Below are positions 29,401 to 40,389 of a DNA stretch of 64,000 nt, in pieces. Location of the stretch: contig JABARQ010000026.1 in NCBI GenBank assembly GCA_019186985.1, positions 62,001-126,000 on the forward strand, given 5' to 3'. This stretch comes from Prosthecobacter sp. (GTDB lineage: Bacteria; Verrucomicrobiota; Verrucomicrobiia; Verrucomicrobiales; Verrucomicrobiaceae). The notes under the pieces are model-generated. The model had not been told where the DNA came from. It was given only the letters and a program-made list of their open reading frames with translations, and did no database searches. The translations under genes were made by a program, and so were the position numbers. Positions within the stretch are counted from its first letter, which is position 1. Every line of letters begins with the position of its first letter.

Positions 29401-32400
29401 CGTTTTCTGGGCCTCAAGGAACAGCCTGCCGAGCTTCAACGGGGCCGCACTCGTTGGAGTGCGGAGAGTTGCTGCGAAGTACGGGACTCTCGGCGATAAC
29501 TGGAGCTTCAACGGGGCCGCACTCGTTGGAGTGCGGAGAGGAAGCGAGGCTGGAGACAGGCCTGGCTCAACTGGCTGCTTCAACGGGGCCGCACTCGTTG
29601 GAGTGCGGAGAGCAAAGCTGTCGAAATAGTTTAGACAGCTCGCATGCCCAGCTTCAACGGGGCCGCACTCGTTGGAGTGCGGAGAGACCTGCGAGCAGGG
29701 CATGAAGGCGCTCGAAGCCGCGTGGCTTCAACGGGGCCGCACTCGTTGGAGTGCGGAGAGGTTGTTGTGTGTGGGTGTGGGATTTCGTAACATGATGGCT
29801 TCAACGGGGCCGCACTCGTTGGAGTGCGGAGAGGCGTGGCGCAGTAGGCCGTGATGCTTTTCTTTTTGCGCTTCAACGGGGCCGCACTCGTTGGAGTGCG
29901 GAGAGCTGAATATTGTCTTGAACTCTTTCTCTTTCAGTAAGCTTCAACGGGGCCGCACTCGTTGGAGTGCGGAGAGAACTTCACCACAAAGACAGGTGGC
30001 AGCTCTGCCAACGCTTCAACGGGGCCGCACTCGTTGGAGTGCGGAGAGACGCCGCGACTCAGACCAACGTCCTGGCCGCCATCGAGCTTCAACGGGGCCG
30101 CACTCGTTGGAGTGCGGAGAGTCGCCGCGCTTGTAGGTGTGTCCGCTCATTGTCCGCAGCTTCAACGGGGCCGCACTCGTTGGAGTGCGGAGAGATGATC
30201 GTCGAACTCCTCCAGCGAACCGCCGTCATCGCTTCAACGGGGCCGCACTCGTTGGAGTGCGGAGAGCTCACCGGCCACACTCACCACGTCGCGCCCATCG
30301 CTGCTTCAACGGGGCCGCACTCGTTGGAGTGCGGAGAGAGCGCCCAAAAGGTACGCGTCGCGCGCGGCTTGCCGCTTCAACGGGGCCGCACTCGTTGGAG
30401 TGCGGAGAGGGGCTCACTTTCAAGGGGGAGGGGTTGCGCTTCCGGGCTTCAACGGGGCCGCACTCGTTGGAGTGCGGAGAGTTGTTGACGGCAATGGTGC
30501 ATACGTCGGTGAGTTCGTGCTTCAACGGGGCCGCACTCGTTGGAGTGCGGAGAGGCGGCGCCATCCCCGCGTCCACCGGCGCTCATCACAAGGCTTCAAC
30601 GGGGCCGCACTCGTTGGAGTGCGGAGAGCATTGCTCTGAATTTGATCACCGGGCGCCTCATGCAGCTTCAACGGGGCCGCACTCGTTGGAGTGCGGAGAG
30701 CGACGGGAAGCTGATCAAGCGCATCCGCATGTCGAAGCTTCAACGGGGCCGCACTCGTTGGAGTGCGGAGAGTTATCGGCAACAAGCATGTGCCTGATCT
30801 TTACAAGATGCTTCAACGGGGCCGCACTCGTTGGAGTGCGGAGAGGCTCCTTGCTGCCATAGATGACGATTGCCTTACTCGCAAGCTTCAACGGGGCCGC
30901 ACTCGTTGGAGTGCGGAGAGATGCCAAAAACTCTCAGGGTAGTACGCGAGAGAGAAAGCTTCAACGGGGCCGCACTCGTTGGAGTGCGGAGAGCCTGGGG
31001 TGGGGCGTTCCACCGTGCCCGGCATGACGTGCTTCAACGGGGCCGCACTCGTTGGAGTGCGGAGAGTCGGGTGTCTTGATGTGAAGGTATCCTCCACAGG
31101 TGCTTCAACGGGGCCGCACTCGTTGGAGTGCGGAGAGCAAAATCCACCTCGCTCTCACGGGCAAGGCCGGGAAGCTTCAACGGGGCCGCACTCGTTGGAG
31201 TGCGGAGAGAAGTAATGACGGGGCAGTCCAACGCCACCCATTTTGCTTCAACGGGGCCGCACTCGTTGGAGTGCGGAGAGACGTCGCCCGGGCTGCTGTG
31301 CAAGCATCTCATCCACAGCGGGCTTCAACGGGGCCGCACTCGTTGGAGTGCGGAGAGCAACTGCTCCTCGACCTTCGCCGGTCGCGCGAAAGCTACGCTT
31401 CAACGGGGCCGCACTCGTTGGAGTGCGGAGAGTGCGAGACGATCATCGAGATCCCGGGCCAGGCCTACGCTTCAACGGGGCCGCACTCGTTGGAGTGCGG
31501 AGAGGTCCTCTGCCCCAAGGAGTGTTGGATCCTCCTTGTCGCTTCAACGGGGCCGCACTCGTTGGAGTGCGGAGAGCCGACCTCCTGGAGGCCGTCAACA
31601 AGCGCAACGCTGCTTCAACGGGGCCGCACTCGTTGGAGTGCGGAGAGGCTCCAGAAAGGAAACTCTCAGCTCGTCAGCGAGCTGCTTCAACGGGGCCGCA
31701 CTCGTTGGAGTGCGGAGAGGAGCCGAAGCGCTCGAACTGGAAGCCGTCGCGAAGTCGCTTCAACGGGGCCGCACTCGTTGGAGTGCGGAGAGGTGTCCGC
31801 ACATTGTCCGCACTCGGCGGCGTTTGGCCGCTTCAACGGGGCCGCACTCGTTGGAGTGCGGAGAGCATCTTGTCGGCAGCAGCCGCGCAGGCTTCCAGCT
31901 CGCTTCAACGGGGCCGCACTCGTTGGAGTGCGGAGAGCCAGAGCTTGTCAGGCTTCAGTCCTCTCTGCGGCGTGCTTCAACGGGGCCGCACTCGTTGGAG
32001 TGCGGAGAGGACCCGCTTGCCAAGCTGGAAGAACGTGCGATTAATGCTTCAACGGGGCCGCACTCGTTGGAGTGCGGAGAGGGCGATCAGCCCGGCCAGT
32101 GGCGCTGGCCGCAAGTCGCTTCAACGGGGCCGCACTCGTTGGAGTGCGGAGAGCACGCTGATCGCGGTGGCCGTGGACCTCTTCGTCAGGCTTCAACGGG
32201 GCCGCACTCGTTGGAGTGCGGAGAGAACGTTCAGAATTGCCTGCCCGGTTTCCACCATTTGCGCTTCAACGGGGCCGCACTCGTTGGAGTGCGGAGAGCC
32301 GCCTGACCGCAGGCAACTACGCCGCCAGCCTCCGCGCTTCAACGGGGCCGCACTCGTTGGAGTGCGGAGAGCAGCCCAGGTGCGGAAATAAGCGGTGGCG

Positions 32401-33167
32401 GCTTTTTTGCTTCAACGGGGCCGCACTCGTTGGAGTGCGGAGAGTCCAGCATGTTTGAAGGAGACGACGACGACGAGAAGCTTCAACGGGGCCGCACTCG
32501 TTGGAGTGCGGAGAGGAGAACCCGCCGCTCGTGGTTTCATCCTAACGCAAAGCTTCAACGGGGCCGCACTCGTTGGAGTGCGGAGAGCTCGACACCCTGC
32601 GCCGCTCCATCCGCACCGACCGTGCTTCAACGGGGCCGCACTCGTTGGAGTGCGGAGAGTCCTCCTTCGGTGAAGAAGTCCACCCATCCAAGCAGCTTCA
32701 ACGGGGCCGCACTCGTTGGAGTGCGGAGAGAGGGTGAGATGCTGCGCTGCACGTTTGAGCACAACGGCGCTTCAACGGGGCCGCACTCGTTGGAGTGCGG
32801 AGAGGCAGCGCAGCCTTGTGTGACAAAAACGCGGTGATCAGCTTCAACGGGGCCGCACTCGTTGGAGTGCGGAGAGAACGTGTGGTCATTTGCAGGCGGC
32901 AACTTCACTTTTAGCTTCAACGGGGCCGCACTCGTTGGAGTGCGGAGAGGGCACCATCAGCGGCGGAAAGACGTTCTTTTCGATAGGCTTCAACGGGGCC
33001 GCACTCGTTGGAGTGCGGAGAGCTGGATCAACATCACCGAAGCGGATCTGCTCAGCACAGCTTCAACGGGGCCGCACTCGTTGGAGTGCGGAGAGTGCAT
33101 CTTCTCGCGGGCAGCCGCGAGCGACAGGCCAGCTTCAACGGGGCCGCACTCGTTGGAGTGCGGAGAG

Positions 33168-33495
33168 TGATCCAGCGATGGCCTGAGCCCCGGTGAGCCG
33201 CCGGCTTCAACGGGGCCGCACTCGTTGGAGTGCGGAGAGTCCGCATCGGCACGGGTGGGACTGTCACGCTGGGCCTGCTTCAACGGGGCCGCACTCGTTG
33301 GAGTGCGGAGAGCCCTCCAGCAGGCCAGCGCCACGCCCCCCGCCCTCAAGCTTCAACGGGGCCGCACTCGTTGGAGTGCGGAGAGGTTCGAAGCACCGGC
33401 GAATGACAACCAGGGCGACGGCGCTTCAACGGGGCCGCACTCGTTGGAGTGCGGAGAGGTGATCCAGCGATGGCCTGAGCCCCGGTGAGCCGCCG
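33168..33495. repeat. Same spacer present twice, three units apart
   Basis: The 36-nt spacer at 33168-33203 recurs at 33459-33495 with one extra G at its plus-strand 5' end; three different spacers lie between. The 1-nt offset suggests a second uptake from the same protospacer, or recombination followed by a change. Confidence 0.9.
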
Positions 33496-36400
33496 GCTTC
33501 AACGGGGCCGCACTCGTTGGAGTGCGGAGAGGAACGCGGGATCGAGGCGCTGGAAGCCTACCACACGCTTCAACGGGGCCGCACTCGTTGGAGTGCGGAG
33601 AGTGCCTCTTCTCAGTGGGGCGATGCGATGCTTGATGATGCTTCAACGGGGCCGCACTCGTTGGAGTGCGGAGAGGGAAGTGGTGATGATGATGAAGGTT
33701 TGCGTCGGAGGAGCTTCAACGGGGCCGCACTCGTTGGAGTGCGGAGAGGATGTAGTGCGCTGTGACCGGCACCGCGTCCTGCTGCTTCAACGGGGCCGCA
33801 CTCGTTGGAGTGCGGAGAGACCCGTCGTCGCGAGAAGCTGAGGCTGCGTCTCCGGGCTTCAACGGGGCCGCACTCGTTGGAGTGCGGAGAGATCAAACAA
33901 CTTTGCTTGAATTATATCATCGTTTGTAGCTTCAACGGGGCCGCACTCGTTGGAGTGCGGAGAGAGAGGAACGCCGTCTGAAATTAAACTCTTTGCTCAG
34001 CTTCAACGGGGCCGCACTCGTTGGAGTGCGGAGAGCCTCTTGTAGATTTCGCCCTGGGTCTTGAGTTTGCCGCGCTTCAACGGGGCCGCACTCGTTGGAG
34101 TGCGGAGAGATGAACATGCAGGCCGTTCCAAGACCCCAAAGATCGCTTCAACGGGGCCGCACTCGTTGGAGTGCGGAGAGTCACTCCATGCCTGATCCCG
34201 CAGCAAAGCGATGGACGCTTCAACGGGGCCGCACTCGTTGGAGTGCGGAGAGGACGCCTATCAGAGCCAAGCGCATCCCGTGCAGCGCCCGCTTCAACGG
34301 GGCCGCACTCGTTGGAGTGCGGAGAGGGCCGCATCAACGGCTACAGCTTCGCGCATGAGGACGCTTCAACGGGGCCGCACTCGTTGGAGTGCGGAGAGGG
34401 AACGACTAAGAGCGCCATCATCCGCTTGCTGGCTAGCTTCAACGGGGCCGCACTCGTTGGAGTGCGGAGAGAACGAGCTGCTGAGCGACGACGTCACCGG
34501 CGTGGTGGGCTTCAACGGGGCCGCACTCGTTGGAGTGCGGAGAGCAGCCAGAGCGACGACCGCGCCGGGAATCTTCCATTCCCGCTTCAACGGGGCCGCA
34601 CTCGTTGGAGTGCGGAGAGCAATGCTGGCGGCGGTGGTGGCTCCTCGAAAGAGGAAGCTTCAACGGGGCCGCACTCGTTGGAGTGCGGAGAGCCATGGAC
34701 GGGCATGACACTTATCCGCGCATCCTGGCTTCAACGGGGCCGCACTCGTTGGAGTGCGGAGAGGGGTGTTGTCCCGTGCCTCATCAAGCTGGCGATTCGC
34801 TTCAACGGGGCCGCACTCGTTGGAGTGCGGAGAGCTGACGGATTCATCACCGCAAGGTATCGCAGAACGTGCTTCAACGGGGCCGCACTCGTTGGAGTGC
34901 GGAGAGGTCGGCCAGCGACCTGAACTTGCGCCTGTTGGAGTAGCTTCAACGGGGCCGCACTCGTTGGAGTGCGGAGAGGAGTGGAACGAATATTGAAGAA
35001 ATCGCCAAAGAAGAAGCTTCAACGGGGCCGCACTCGTTGGAGTGCGGAGAGCTCATGAATCCGCGCCGCGACTGCCTGTTCACGACACAGCTTCAACGGG
35101 GCCGCACTCGTTGGAGTGCGGAGAGGTCGCGACCGGTGGAGATGGCGGCGGCCAAGTCCATGCTTCAACGGGGCCGCACTCGTTGGAGTGCGGAGAGCCA
35201 CCCTGGACCGCGTCACCAAAGCGATCAAGGCCGCCGCTTCAACGGGGCCGCACTCGTTGGAGTGCGGAGAGAGCTCGACTCCGCCATCCTCATCCGCGCC
35301 ATGAGCGCTTCAACGGGGCCGCACTCGTTGGAGTGCGGAGAGTCCATCAAGCATGATGCGGCCGGTAGCCTTCGGACTGCTTCAACGGGGCCGCACTCGT
35401 TGGAGTGCGGAGAGTTTGTCCCCCTACTATTACTATATCTCAATATTCTCAGCTTCAACGGGGCCGCACTCGTTGGAGTGCGGAGAGCAGCATACGCCAG
35501 TATTGCGTCACCGAAAGGACCGCTGTGCTTCAACGGGGCCGCACTCGTTGGAGTGCGGAGAGGGATGGCCGGCCAACCGCGGATGCGGCGGGAAGAGAGG
35601 CTTCAACGGGGCCGCACTCGTTGGAGTGCGGAGAGAACGAACGCAACCAACAACCTGAGGGACACAGACCATGGCTTCAACGGGGCCGCACTCGTTGGAG
35701 TGCGGAGAGGTTCAAGAACGCCGCGTGACGCTGCAGCTCCGTGATGCTTCAACGGGGCCGCACTCGTTGGAGTGCGGAGAGCTGGTTCCTCGACGCCGTG
35801 TCCCACGCTCTGCCCAATGCTTCAACGGGGCCGCACTCGTTGGAGTGCGGAGAGTCAAGGTGTCCTTCCTCGTTCATGACGCTTGTGACGGGCTTCAACG
35901 GGGCCGCACTCGTTGGAGTGCGGAGAGATCAGCCATGGTCCTCGCGCAAGCTGGAGAGCATGATGCTTCAACGGGGCCGCACTCGTTGGAGTGCGGAGAG
36001 ACCGACCTGTCGTTCCTGGCCGCGCATCCTGACCTCATGCTTCAACGGGGCCGCACTCGTTGGAGTGCGGAGAGGGGAAATTGGTCAGCTGGAATGAACA
36101 CGATGCGCGCCGCTTCAACGGGGCCGCACTCGTTGGAGTGCGGAGAGAACCCTTCATCACCCCAGGAGCATGAGCGCTAAAAGGAGCTTCAACGGGGCCG
36201 CACTCGTTGGAGTGCGGAGAGGGTGGTATCGGTAAGAGCAGCCATAATCGTGTTGTGTGCTTCAACGGGGCCGCACTCGTTGGAGTGCGGAGAGGCGTTG
36301 AGGTCGTTCAGGTAGTCTGGAAGTTGTTCTGCTTCAACGGGGCCGCACTCGTTGGAGTGCGGAGAGCCAAAGGGAGCTCCTGCTTTGCGTGGGCCATCGG

Positions 36401-36949
36401 CGCTTCAACGGGGCCGCACTCGTTGGAGTGCGGAGAGACCTGGACATGTTTCAGATGTTCAGCATGAACGCTGCGCTTCAACGGGGCCGCACTCGTTGGA
36501 GTGCGGAGAGCTGGAGCACGGCGGCGTACCAAGGGGCGCGAGGGGCGCTTCAACGGGGCCGCACTCGTTGGAGTGCGGAGAGCTCTCAGCCTTCTCGCCG
36601 CATGATTTCGGCACCCGTCGCTTCAACGGGGCCGCACTCGTTGGAGTGCGGAGAGGGCGGAGTTGAGAAAATGCGCGAGCTTGTGGGCGCATGCTTCAAC
36701 GGGGCCGCACTCGTTGGAGTGCGGAGAGACCTGGGTCAGCGACGAGAACGGAAACACAACATTCACCTGGCTTCAACGGGGCCGCACTCGTTGGAGTGCG
36801 GAGAGCCGTTCCGCGATTCCTGGAATGAGACCTTCGAGAAGCTTCAACGGGGCCGCACTCGTTGGAGTGCGGAGAGAGGCTTTCAAGCCCTTCACTCCTC
36901 GCTCACAGGCTGGGCTTCAACGGGGCCGCACTCGTTGGAGTGCGGAGAG

Positions 36950-37164
36950 TGTCGCTTCTGGAATCTCGCAGGTTTGGGGCTTGCCGGTGCGCTTTGCGAG
37001 CGGCGGAAGCCTCGGATGCCTGCGAAACAGGAGGGACGGGACGAGGGGTGGCGAATGTCTTCACTTTCAAGGCGCGAGCGCGTGCGGGGGCTGAAAGCAC
37101 CACCGAGGCGCTCGCGATTGATGATTTGGAGATGTAAAAGATCGAAAGCCTGGACGTGGGTGTT
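36950..37164 (-). promoter_or_regulatory. Probable CRISPR leader
   Basis: A 215-bp region between the intact right end of the array and the cas2 stop codon. By position and by the perfect repeats beside it, this is where the leader (array promoter and integration signals) should lie. It is not AT-rich as many leaders are; the most AT-rich part is 37118-37146 (around GATTGATGATTTGGAGATG). A near-perfect inverted repeat (ACGTGGGTGT / ACACCACGT) overlaps the cas2 stop. No confident -35/-10 pair was seen. Part of the region looks like an old coding sequence on the plus strand. Confidence 0.5.
37021..37137 (+). pseudogene. Possible C-terminal gene fragment in the leader region
   Basis: On the plus strand the frame ending at 37137 reads VANVFTFKARARAGAEST then TEALAIDDLEM and stop. 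This has the composition of a real protein end (some secreted beta-sandwich domains end with IDD/IDN-L patterns). No start or upstream gene body exists because the array begins before it. It may be a relic of the gene into which the locus was inserted, or chance. Confidence 0.25.
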
Positions 37165-37482
37165 CTACACCACGTAGCAGGGCGCATCAAACCGCGAATA
37201 GGGCAAGCCGAGGGAGGAGATCACGCGGTCGCCGCGACCCTCGGCGGGCCCCAGGGAGACGAAGATGACCTGATCCTCGTCCTGTTTGATGAGCGCCTTG
37301 AGCTCACGTTGCAGCACCGTCAGCTCGCGCGAGGTGAGGTCGCACTCGAAGACGGAAAACTGGAGATGGGTGCCGTGGTTCTTGCACACCTTGAAAACCT
37401 TCTTCAGCCGCCGGTCGTTCGCGATGTCATAGCACACCAGGTAAGTCTGGCGGGCGCTGATCACCGTGGCTCGGTCGGACAT
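37165..37482 (-). CDS. cas2: CRISPR-associated endonuclease Cas2
   Basis: A 105-residue Cas2, slightly longer than the usual 85-100. The ferredoxin-like first strand with its key acidic residue is TYLVCYDIANDRRLKKVFKV; the second strand is HLQFSVFECDL, and later QVIFVSLGP. A short N-terminal extension (MSDRATVISARQ) precedes strand 1. Cas2 dimers bridge two Cas1 dimers to integrate new spacers. It is the last gene of the leftward locus, 44 bp after cas4-cas1 and about 215 bp from the array, as expected for an adaptation module beside the leader. Confidence 0.96.
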   Translation of the reverse strand: MSDRATVISARQTYLVCYDIANDRRLKKVFKVCKNHGTHLQFSVFECDLTSRELTVLQRELKALIKQDEDQVIFVSLGPAEGRGDRVISSLGLPYSRFDAPCYVV

Positions 37483-37526
37483 GGGATTTCAAATCTTGAG
37501 GTTTGCGGCTTCCAAGGGTCGTCGGC

Positions 37527-39728
37527 CTACCGTGTCACCATCGGCACATAGTCGGGGATTTCACCGGTGAGCCAGCGGGCGAGCAGGCGGGCCTGAAGCT
37601 CCAGCACTCGCCGATAGCTCACCTTGTAATCAAAGACCGGATGGGTGATGAGGGCGTTCATGCGCTGTTCATAGGCGTGGAAAAAGGCCCTGCGCCCATG
37701 CGGCGTGAGGTTCACGGCGTCGCCTGCCCGGACAAAATGGCCTGAGGTGATCATGCGGTTGTTGATGGCGGTCAGCACGGCGCTTTCCGCCACAAGCGGG
37801 CGGAATTCCTCCATCAGATCAAGCGCAAGGGCCGGGCGTCCGTGGCGTGGCTGATGATAAAAGCCGACATAGGGATCAAAGCCAACGGCCAGGGCGGCGA
37901 TGGTGCAATCCTTCGCCAGCAGGCTGTAAGCAAGCGAGAGCAGGGCGTTCACGGGATCGGTCGGCGGCCGACGCCGGCGATGGGTGAAGTCGAAGTTGAA
38001 GGCTTCCGTCTCGGCTTTTCGCCTCGCCTGGGCCTTCGGGTTGTCATCCAGGCCAGGAATCTCGTCATCCATGTCATCCTCGCCCACCTTGATCATGCCG
38101 GTGAAGTGCTGGAAGTAGAGCGCCGCAGCCGCGCCTTCCATGCCGAGAAGCTCATCCAGGCCGCGGGCATTGCTCACGCGTGCGGCGATTTCCTTCAGGC
38201 CCACCACGGCGGTGCCGGGGGGCTGTGTGTGCAGGCGCATCAGCATCGTGCGGTGGTTGCGGATTTTGGCCTGCACGATCTTCTGGGCCACGGCCAGGCA
38301 TTGCAGCGGGTTCGAGGCCGCGGCGAACTGCTGGATGCGTGTGTGCACGTTCTTGAGGCCATGCCCTCGGGTCAGTCCGTAAAACCAGCCGCCCATGCTG
38401 AAGTAGGCCACCGGAATCTCCTGCTCACAGAGTTCCTGCACGGCCTGGGTGCTGAGCTGGATGTTGCCAAACAGCGCGACATGCGTCACGTCGTTCAGGC
38501 GGATTTCGTCGATCACGCTGTCGCCGTCCTTGATGACCAGGCGCTCGGATTTGATGCCCACACGATGGCCCTGCGTGTTCAGGTAGAGGGCACGTTCGTC
38601 GTCGCGGGCGGCGATGAGACGACGAGGGGGAGTCTGGGTGCGAAGGGCGGAGATCTGGGAAGGGGAGGGCTGGCTCTGCGCGCGGGGCTGGGCCGTCCAG
38701 CTTTGAGTGCCACGATTGCCAATCGTGGCTGCGGACAGCAGTCGCGTCTCATCCGGCAGGCAAACGGGAGCCAGGGAGCAGCGGACGCATTTGGGGTTGT
38801 TCACCAGCGGCGGCGGGATGGTGGGGGATGCGGCCAGTTCGCGTGCCCTGGCGATCTGGTCCATGATCCATGCCTCGATTTCCGGCGTCATGCGCAGGGG
38901 CACGCGCTGCCTGGTGGCACGATAATAAATGATGCCTTCATCGCAGGCGTAGCCGTTGTCGCGCAGGATCAGGATTTGCAGTCCCAGCTGCATCTTGTCC
39001 GCATCCCACAGCTCGTTTGCCTCCCGTCCGATCTTCGGTGCGCCGGCCTTGTAATCCACCGGCGTCACGCTTTGCACCTCACGGCTGGAAAAGAGGTCAT
39101 CCGGGCGGCGGGCGGACATTTTCACCTCGACCAGGTCCATCTTGGCCACCACGCCCAGACGTGCCGAGCTGAGCATCGCGGAGCGGGAGTGGATCGTCTC
39201 CTCCTTGGGAGCGTTCTCCTCCGGCGCGTGCGTTTTCAGGTCGGCGAGGTCGGGTTCGCCGGTTTCAGTGGTTGGGGCTTCGACGGCAGTTTCCGCATCA
39301 GCGGCGGTTTCTTCCTCGGCCTCCGCCTTCTTCCGGGCCTTCGGCAGCGATCCTTTGCCACGATCCACCTTTTCATGGATGGCAGAGCCGCGTTCGGTGT
39401 CCGCATTGCTCACGAAGACGCCTTCCACCTGCTCGTAGTAGAAAAGGCGCGGGCAATAGACGAACTCGTTCAGCATCCGGGCTCGCAGAAGCTCGGCGTG
39501 CGCAGTTTCAGGTTTCAGGTTAAAAGTTGAAAGTGGCTCAGAGGCAGGATCACACCAGCCGCTGCGATCATCGGCTTCATTCTCCCGACGCACGCGGTCG
39601 ATGCCCCACAGGTCCAGCTCGGGATGATCCGCAGGGATGGGCAAGGGCTCATAAAGAAACTCCGGCTCCCAAAGATCGGCGCGACCTGGATAAAGGGCGC
39701 GGGCGCTGCGGTAAGATGGCGGATTCAT
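37527..39728 (-). CDS. cas4-cas1: Cas4-Cas1 fusion protein
   Basis: A 733-residue fusion typical of type I-G. After about 75 variable residues, the Cas4 RecB-like nuclease part begins at MLNEFVYCPRLFYYEQVEG (first cluster Cys), continues with RGSAIHEKVD and TPVDYKAGAPK (nuclease His, Asp, Lys) and closes with CVRCSLAPVC, the remaining Fe-S cysteines. An acidic and Ala-rich insertion separates HEKV from the next block. Cas1 starts near residue 380 (ALYLNTQGHRVGIKSERLVI) and carries the catalytic residues in LLGMEGAAAALYF (Glu) and YHQPRHGRPALALDLMEEF (His, Asp). Cas4 trims prespacers and selects for the PAM; Cas1 integrates them. In Geobacter I-G such fusions control PAM choice. No frameshift is seen. 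Confidence 0.97.
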   Translation of the reverse strand: MNPPSYRSARALYPGRADLWEPEFLYEPLPIPADHPELDLWGIDRVRRENEADDRSGWCDPASEPLSTFNLKPETAHAELLRARMLNEFVYCPRLFYYEQVEGVFVSNADTERGSAIHEKVDRGKGSLPKARKKAEAEEETAADAETAVEAPTTETGEPDLADLKTHAPEENAPKEETIHSRSAMLSSARLGVVAKMDLVEVKMSARRPDDLFSSREVQSVTPVDYKAGAPKIGREANELWDADKMQLGLQILILRDNGYACDEGIIYYRATRQRVPLRMTPEIEAWIMDQIARARELAASPTIPPPLVNNPKCVRCSLAPVCLPDETRLLSAATIGNRGTQSWTAQPRAQSQPSPSQISALRTQTPPRRLIAARDDERALYLNTQGHRVGIKSERLVIKDGDSVIDEIRLNDVTHVALFGNIQLSTQAVQELCEQEIPVAYFSMGGWFYGLTRGHGLKNVHTRIQQFAAASNPLQCLAVAQKIVQAKIRNHRTMLMRLHTQPPGTAVVGLKEIAARVSNARGLDELLGMEGAAAALYFQHFTGMIKVGEDDMDDEIPGLDDNPKAQARRKAETEAFNFDFTHRRRRPPTDPVNALLSLAYSLLAKDCTIAALAVGFDPYVGFYHQPRHGRPALALDLMEEFRPLVAESAVLTAINNRMITSGHFVRAGDAVNLTPHGRRAFFHAYEQRMNALITHPVFDYKVSYRRVLELQARLLARWLTGEIPDYVPMVTR

Positions 39729-39952
39729 AAAAGTGGTCCGCAGCAGTCCCCCCTGCGGATTCGTGTAAGTGAATCTGAGGCCTTAAAACTAACCTGCCGA
39801 GTTAGATTCGTAAAGGCTGGATGCAGGGTTCATGGCAGGGAGACACATGCCGCCGACACCGCAGCCGGGCCCGATGACATCCCTGCAGGTCTTTCTCCAG
39901 GCAAACGGGAGGCGTTTGAGGCCGGCAGTTTGACAGTCCCGCTGCGTCCTCT

Positions 39953-40345
39953 TTATGACCACAGCGTTCGAAGCCTGGGAAAACTGGCAAAGGCCGGGTC
40001 CATGGTCACCAGCATGGCGTCTTCAATGACGGCCTGGGCGGCCAGCAGACGGTCAAACGGGTCGCGATGATCTGAAGGAAAGCTCCCGGCAAGAAGGGAA
40101 TGAGGGACGGTGACCGGCAACTCCGTCCAACGTTCCTGCGAAACCACCTGTTCAAACTGTCCTAACAGGGCCGCAGGCAGGCTCAACTTGCCCAGGCGAT
40201 GCTTGTAGGCCACCTCGTAGGCCGACACAGCACTGGCCAGGATCTCTGTTCCGGCATGACTCAACAGAGACAGGGTGGGCTGGGGCAGGCGCTCGGGAGC
40301 CGTCCACCACCATAGCATGGCATGGGTGTCCAGGAGCAGCTTCAT
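39953..40345 (-). CDS. PIN-domain toxin (VapC-like)
   Basis: A 130-residue PIN RNase-like toxin. Conserved acidic residues are present: LLLDTHAMLWWW (first Asp), an internal Glu in SAVSAYEVAYKHRLGKL, and DHRDPFDRLLAAQAVIEDAMLVTMD (the DPFDR motif and last Asp). This belongs to the group of PIN proteins paired with Phd/YefM-type antitoxins. It follows the antitoxin gene by 44 bp on the same strand and sits between the effector and adaptation cas genes. The 224 bp between it and cas4-cas1 hold a CCGCAG / CTGCGG hairpin at 39738-39758 and no gene I can support. Confidence 0.92.
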   Translation of the reverse strand: MKLLLDTHAMLWWWTAPERLPQPTLSLLSHAGTEILASAVSAYEVAYKHRLGKLSLPAALLGQFEQVVSQERWTELPVTVPHSLLAGSFPSDHRDPFDRLLAAQAVIEDAMLVTMDPAFASFPRLRTLWS

Positions 40346-40389
40346 GAGTTGGCGGAATCGCGGTGGGTGAGGGTGTTGGAATCGTGCGG

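Larger units (their letters stand above)
19690..36949. CRISPR. Very large type I-G CRISPR array, about 238 repeats
   Basis: A 36-bp repeat that begins GCTTCAACGGGGCC on the plus strand, contains an 8-bp perfect stem (CCGCACTC / GAGTGCGG) around a GTTG loop, and ends AG. By hand count there are 238 repeats (237 full length, one truncated) and 237 spacers averaging about 37 nt; the unit length is 70-77 bp. Nearly all repeats are identical. Exceptions found: A to G at 21388, a truncated copy at 23476-23492, and a 10-bp repeat-end duplication at 21472. The right end next to cas2 is perfect and the left end is decayed, so the leader is probably on the right with transcription leftward; processed crRNAs would then begin near GUUGAAGC, similar to the common AUUGAAAC tag. 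Orientation is an inference. Confidence 0.99.

Noticed and set aside
33387-33401. GGTTCGAA word resembling a tRNA T-loop.
   Set aside because: It lies within a CRISPR spacer and no cloverleaf surrounds it. No tRNA or rRNA was found in the window.
19690-36949. Dozens of long ORFs across the array, up to about 500 codons, with repeating peptides such as STGPHSLECGE, LQRGRTRWSAE and FNGAALVGVRR.
   Set aside because: The 36-bp repeat has no stop codon in several frames on both strands and the unit is often near a multiple of three, so frames stay open by chance. Spacers are unrelated to each other. Proteins of this type in databases would be annotation errors.
39729-39952. Possible CreTA-like RNA toxin-antitoxin or decayed repeat between the PIN toxin and cas4-cas1.
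   Set aside because: There is a CCGCAG/CTGCGG hairpin and a CTAAC/GTTAG pair, but no stretch aligns well to the array repeat and no small toxin ORF with a spacer-like match was seen.
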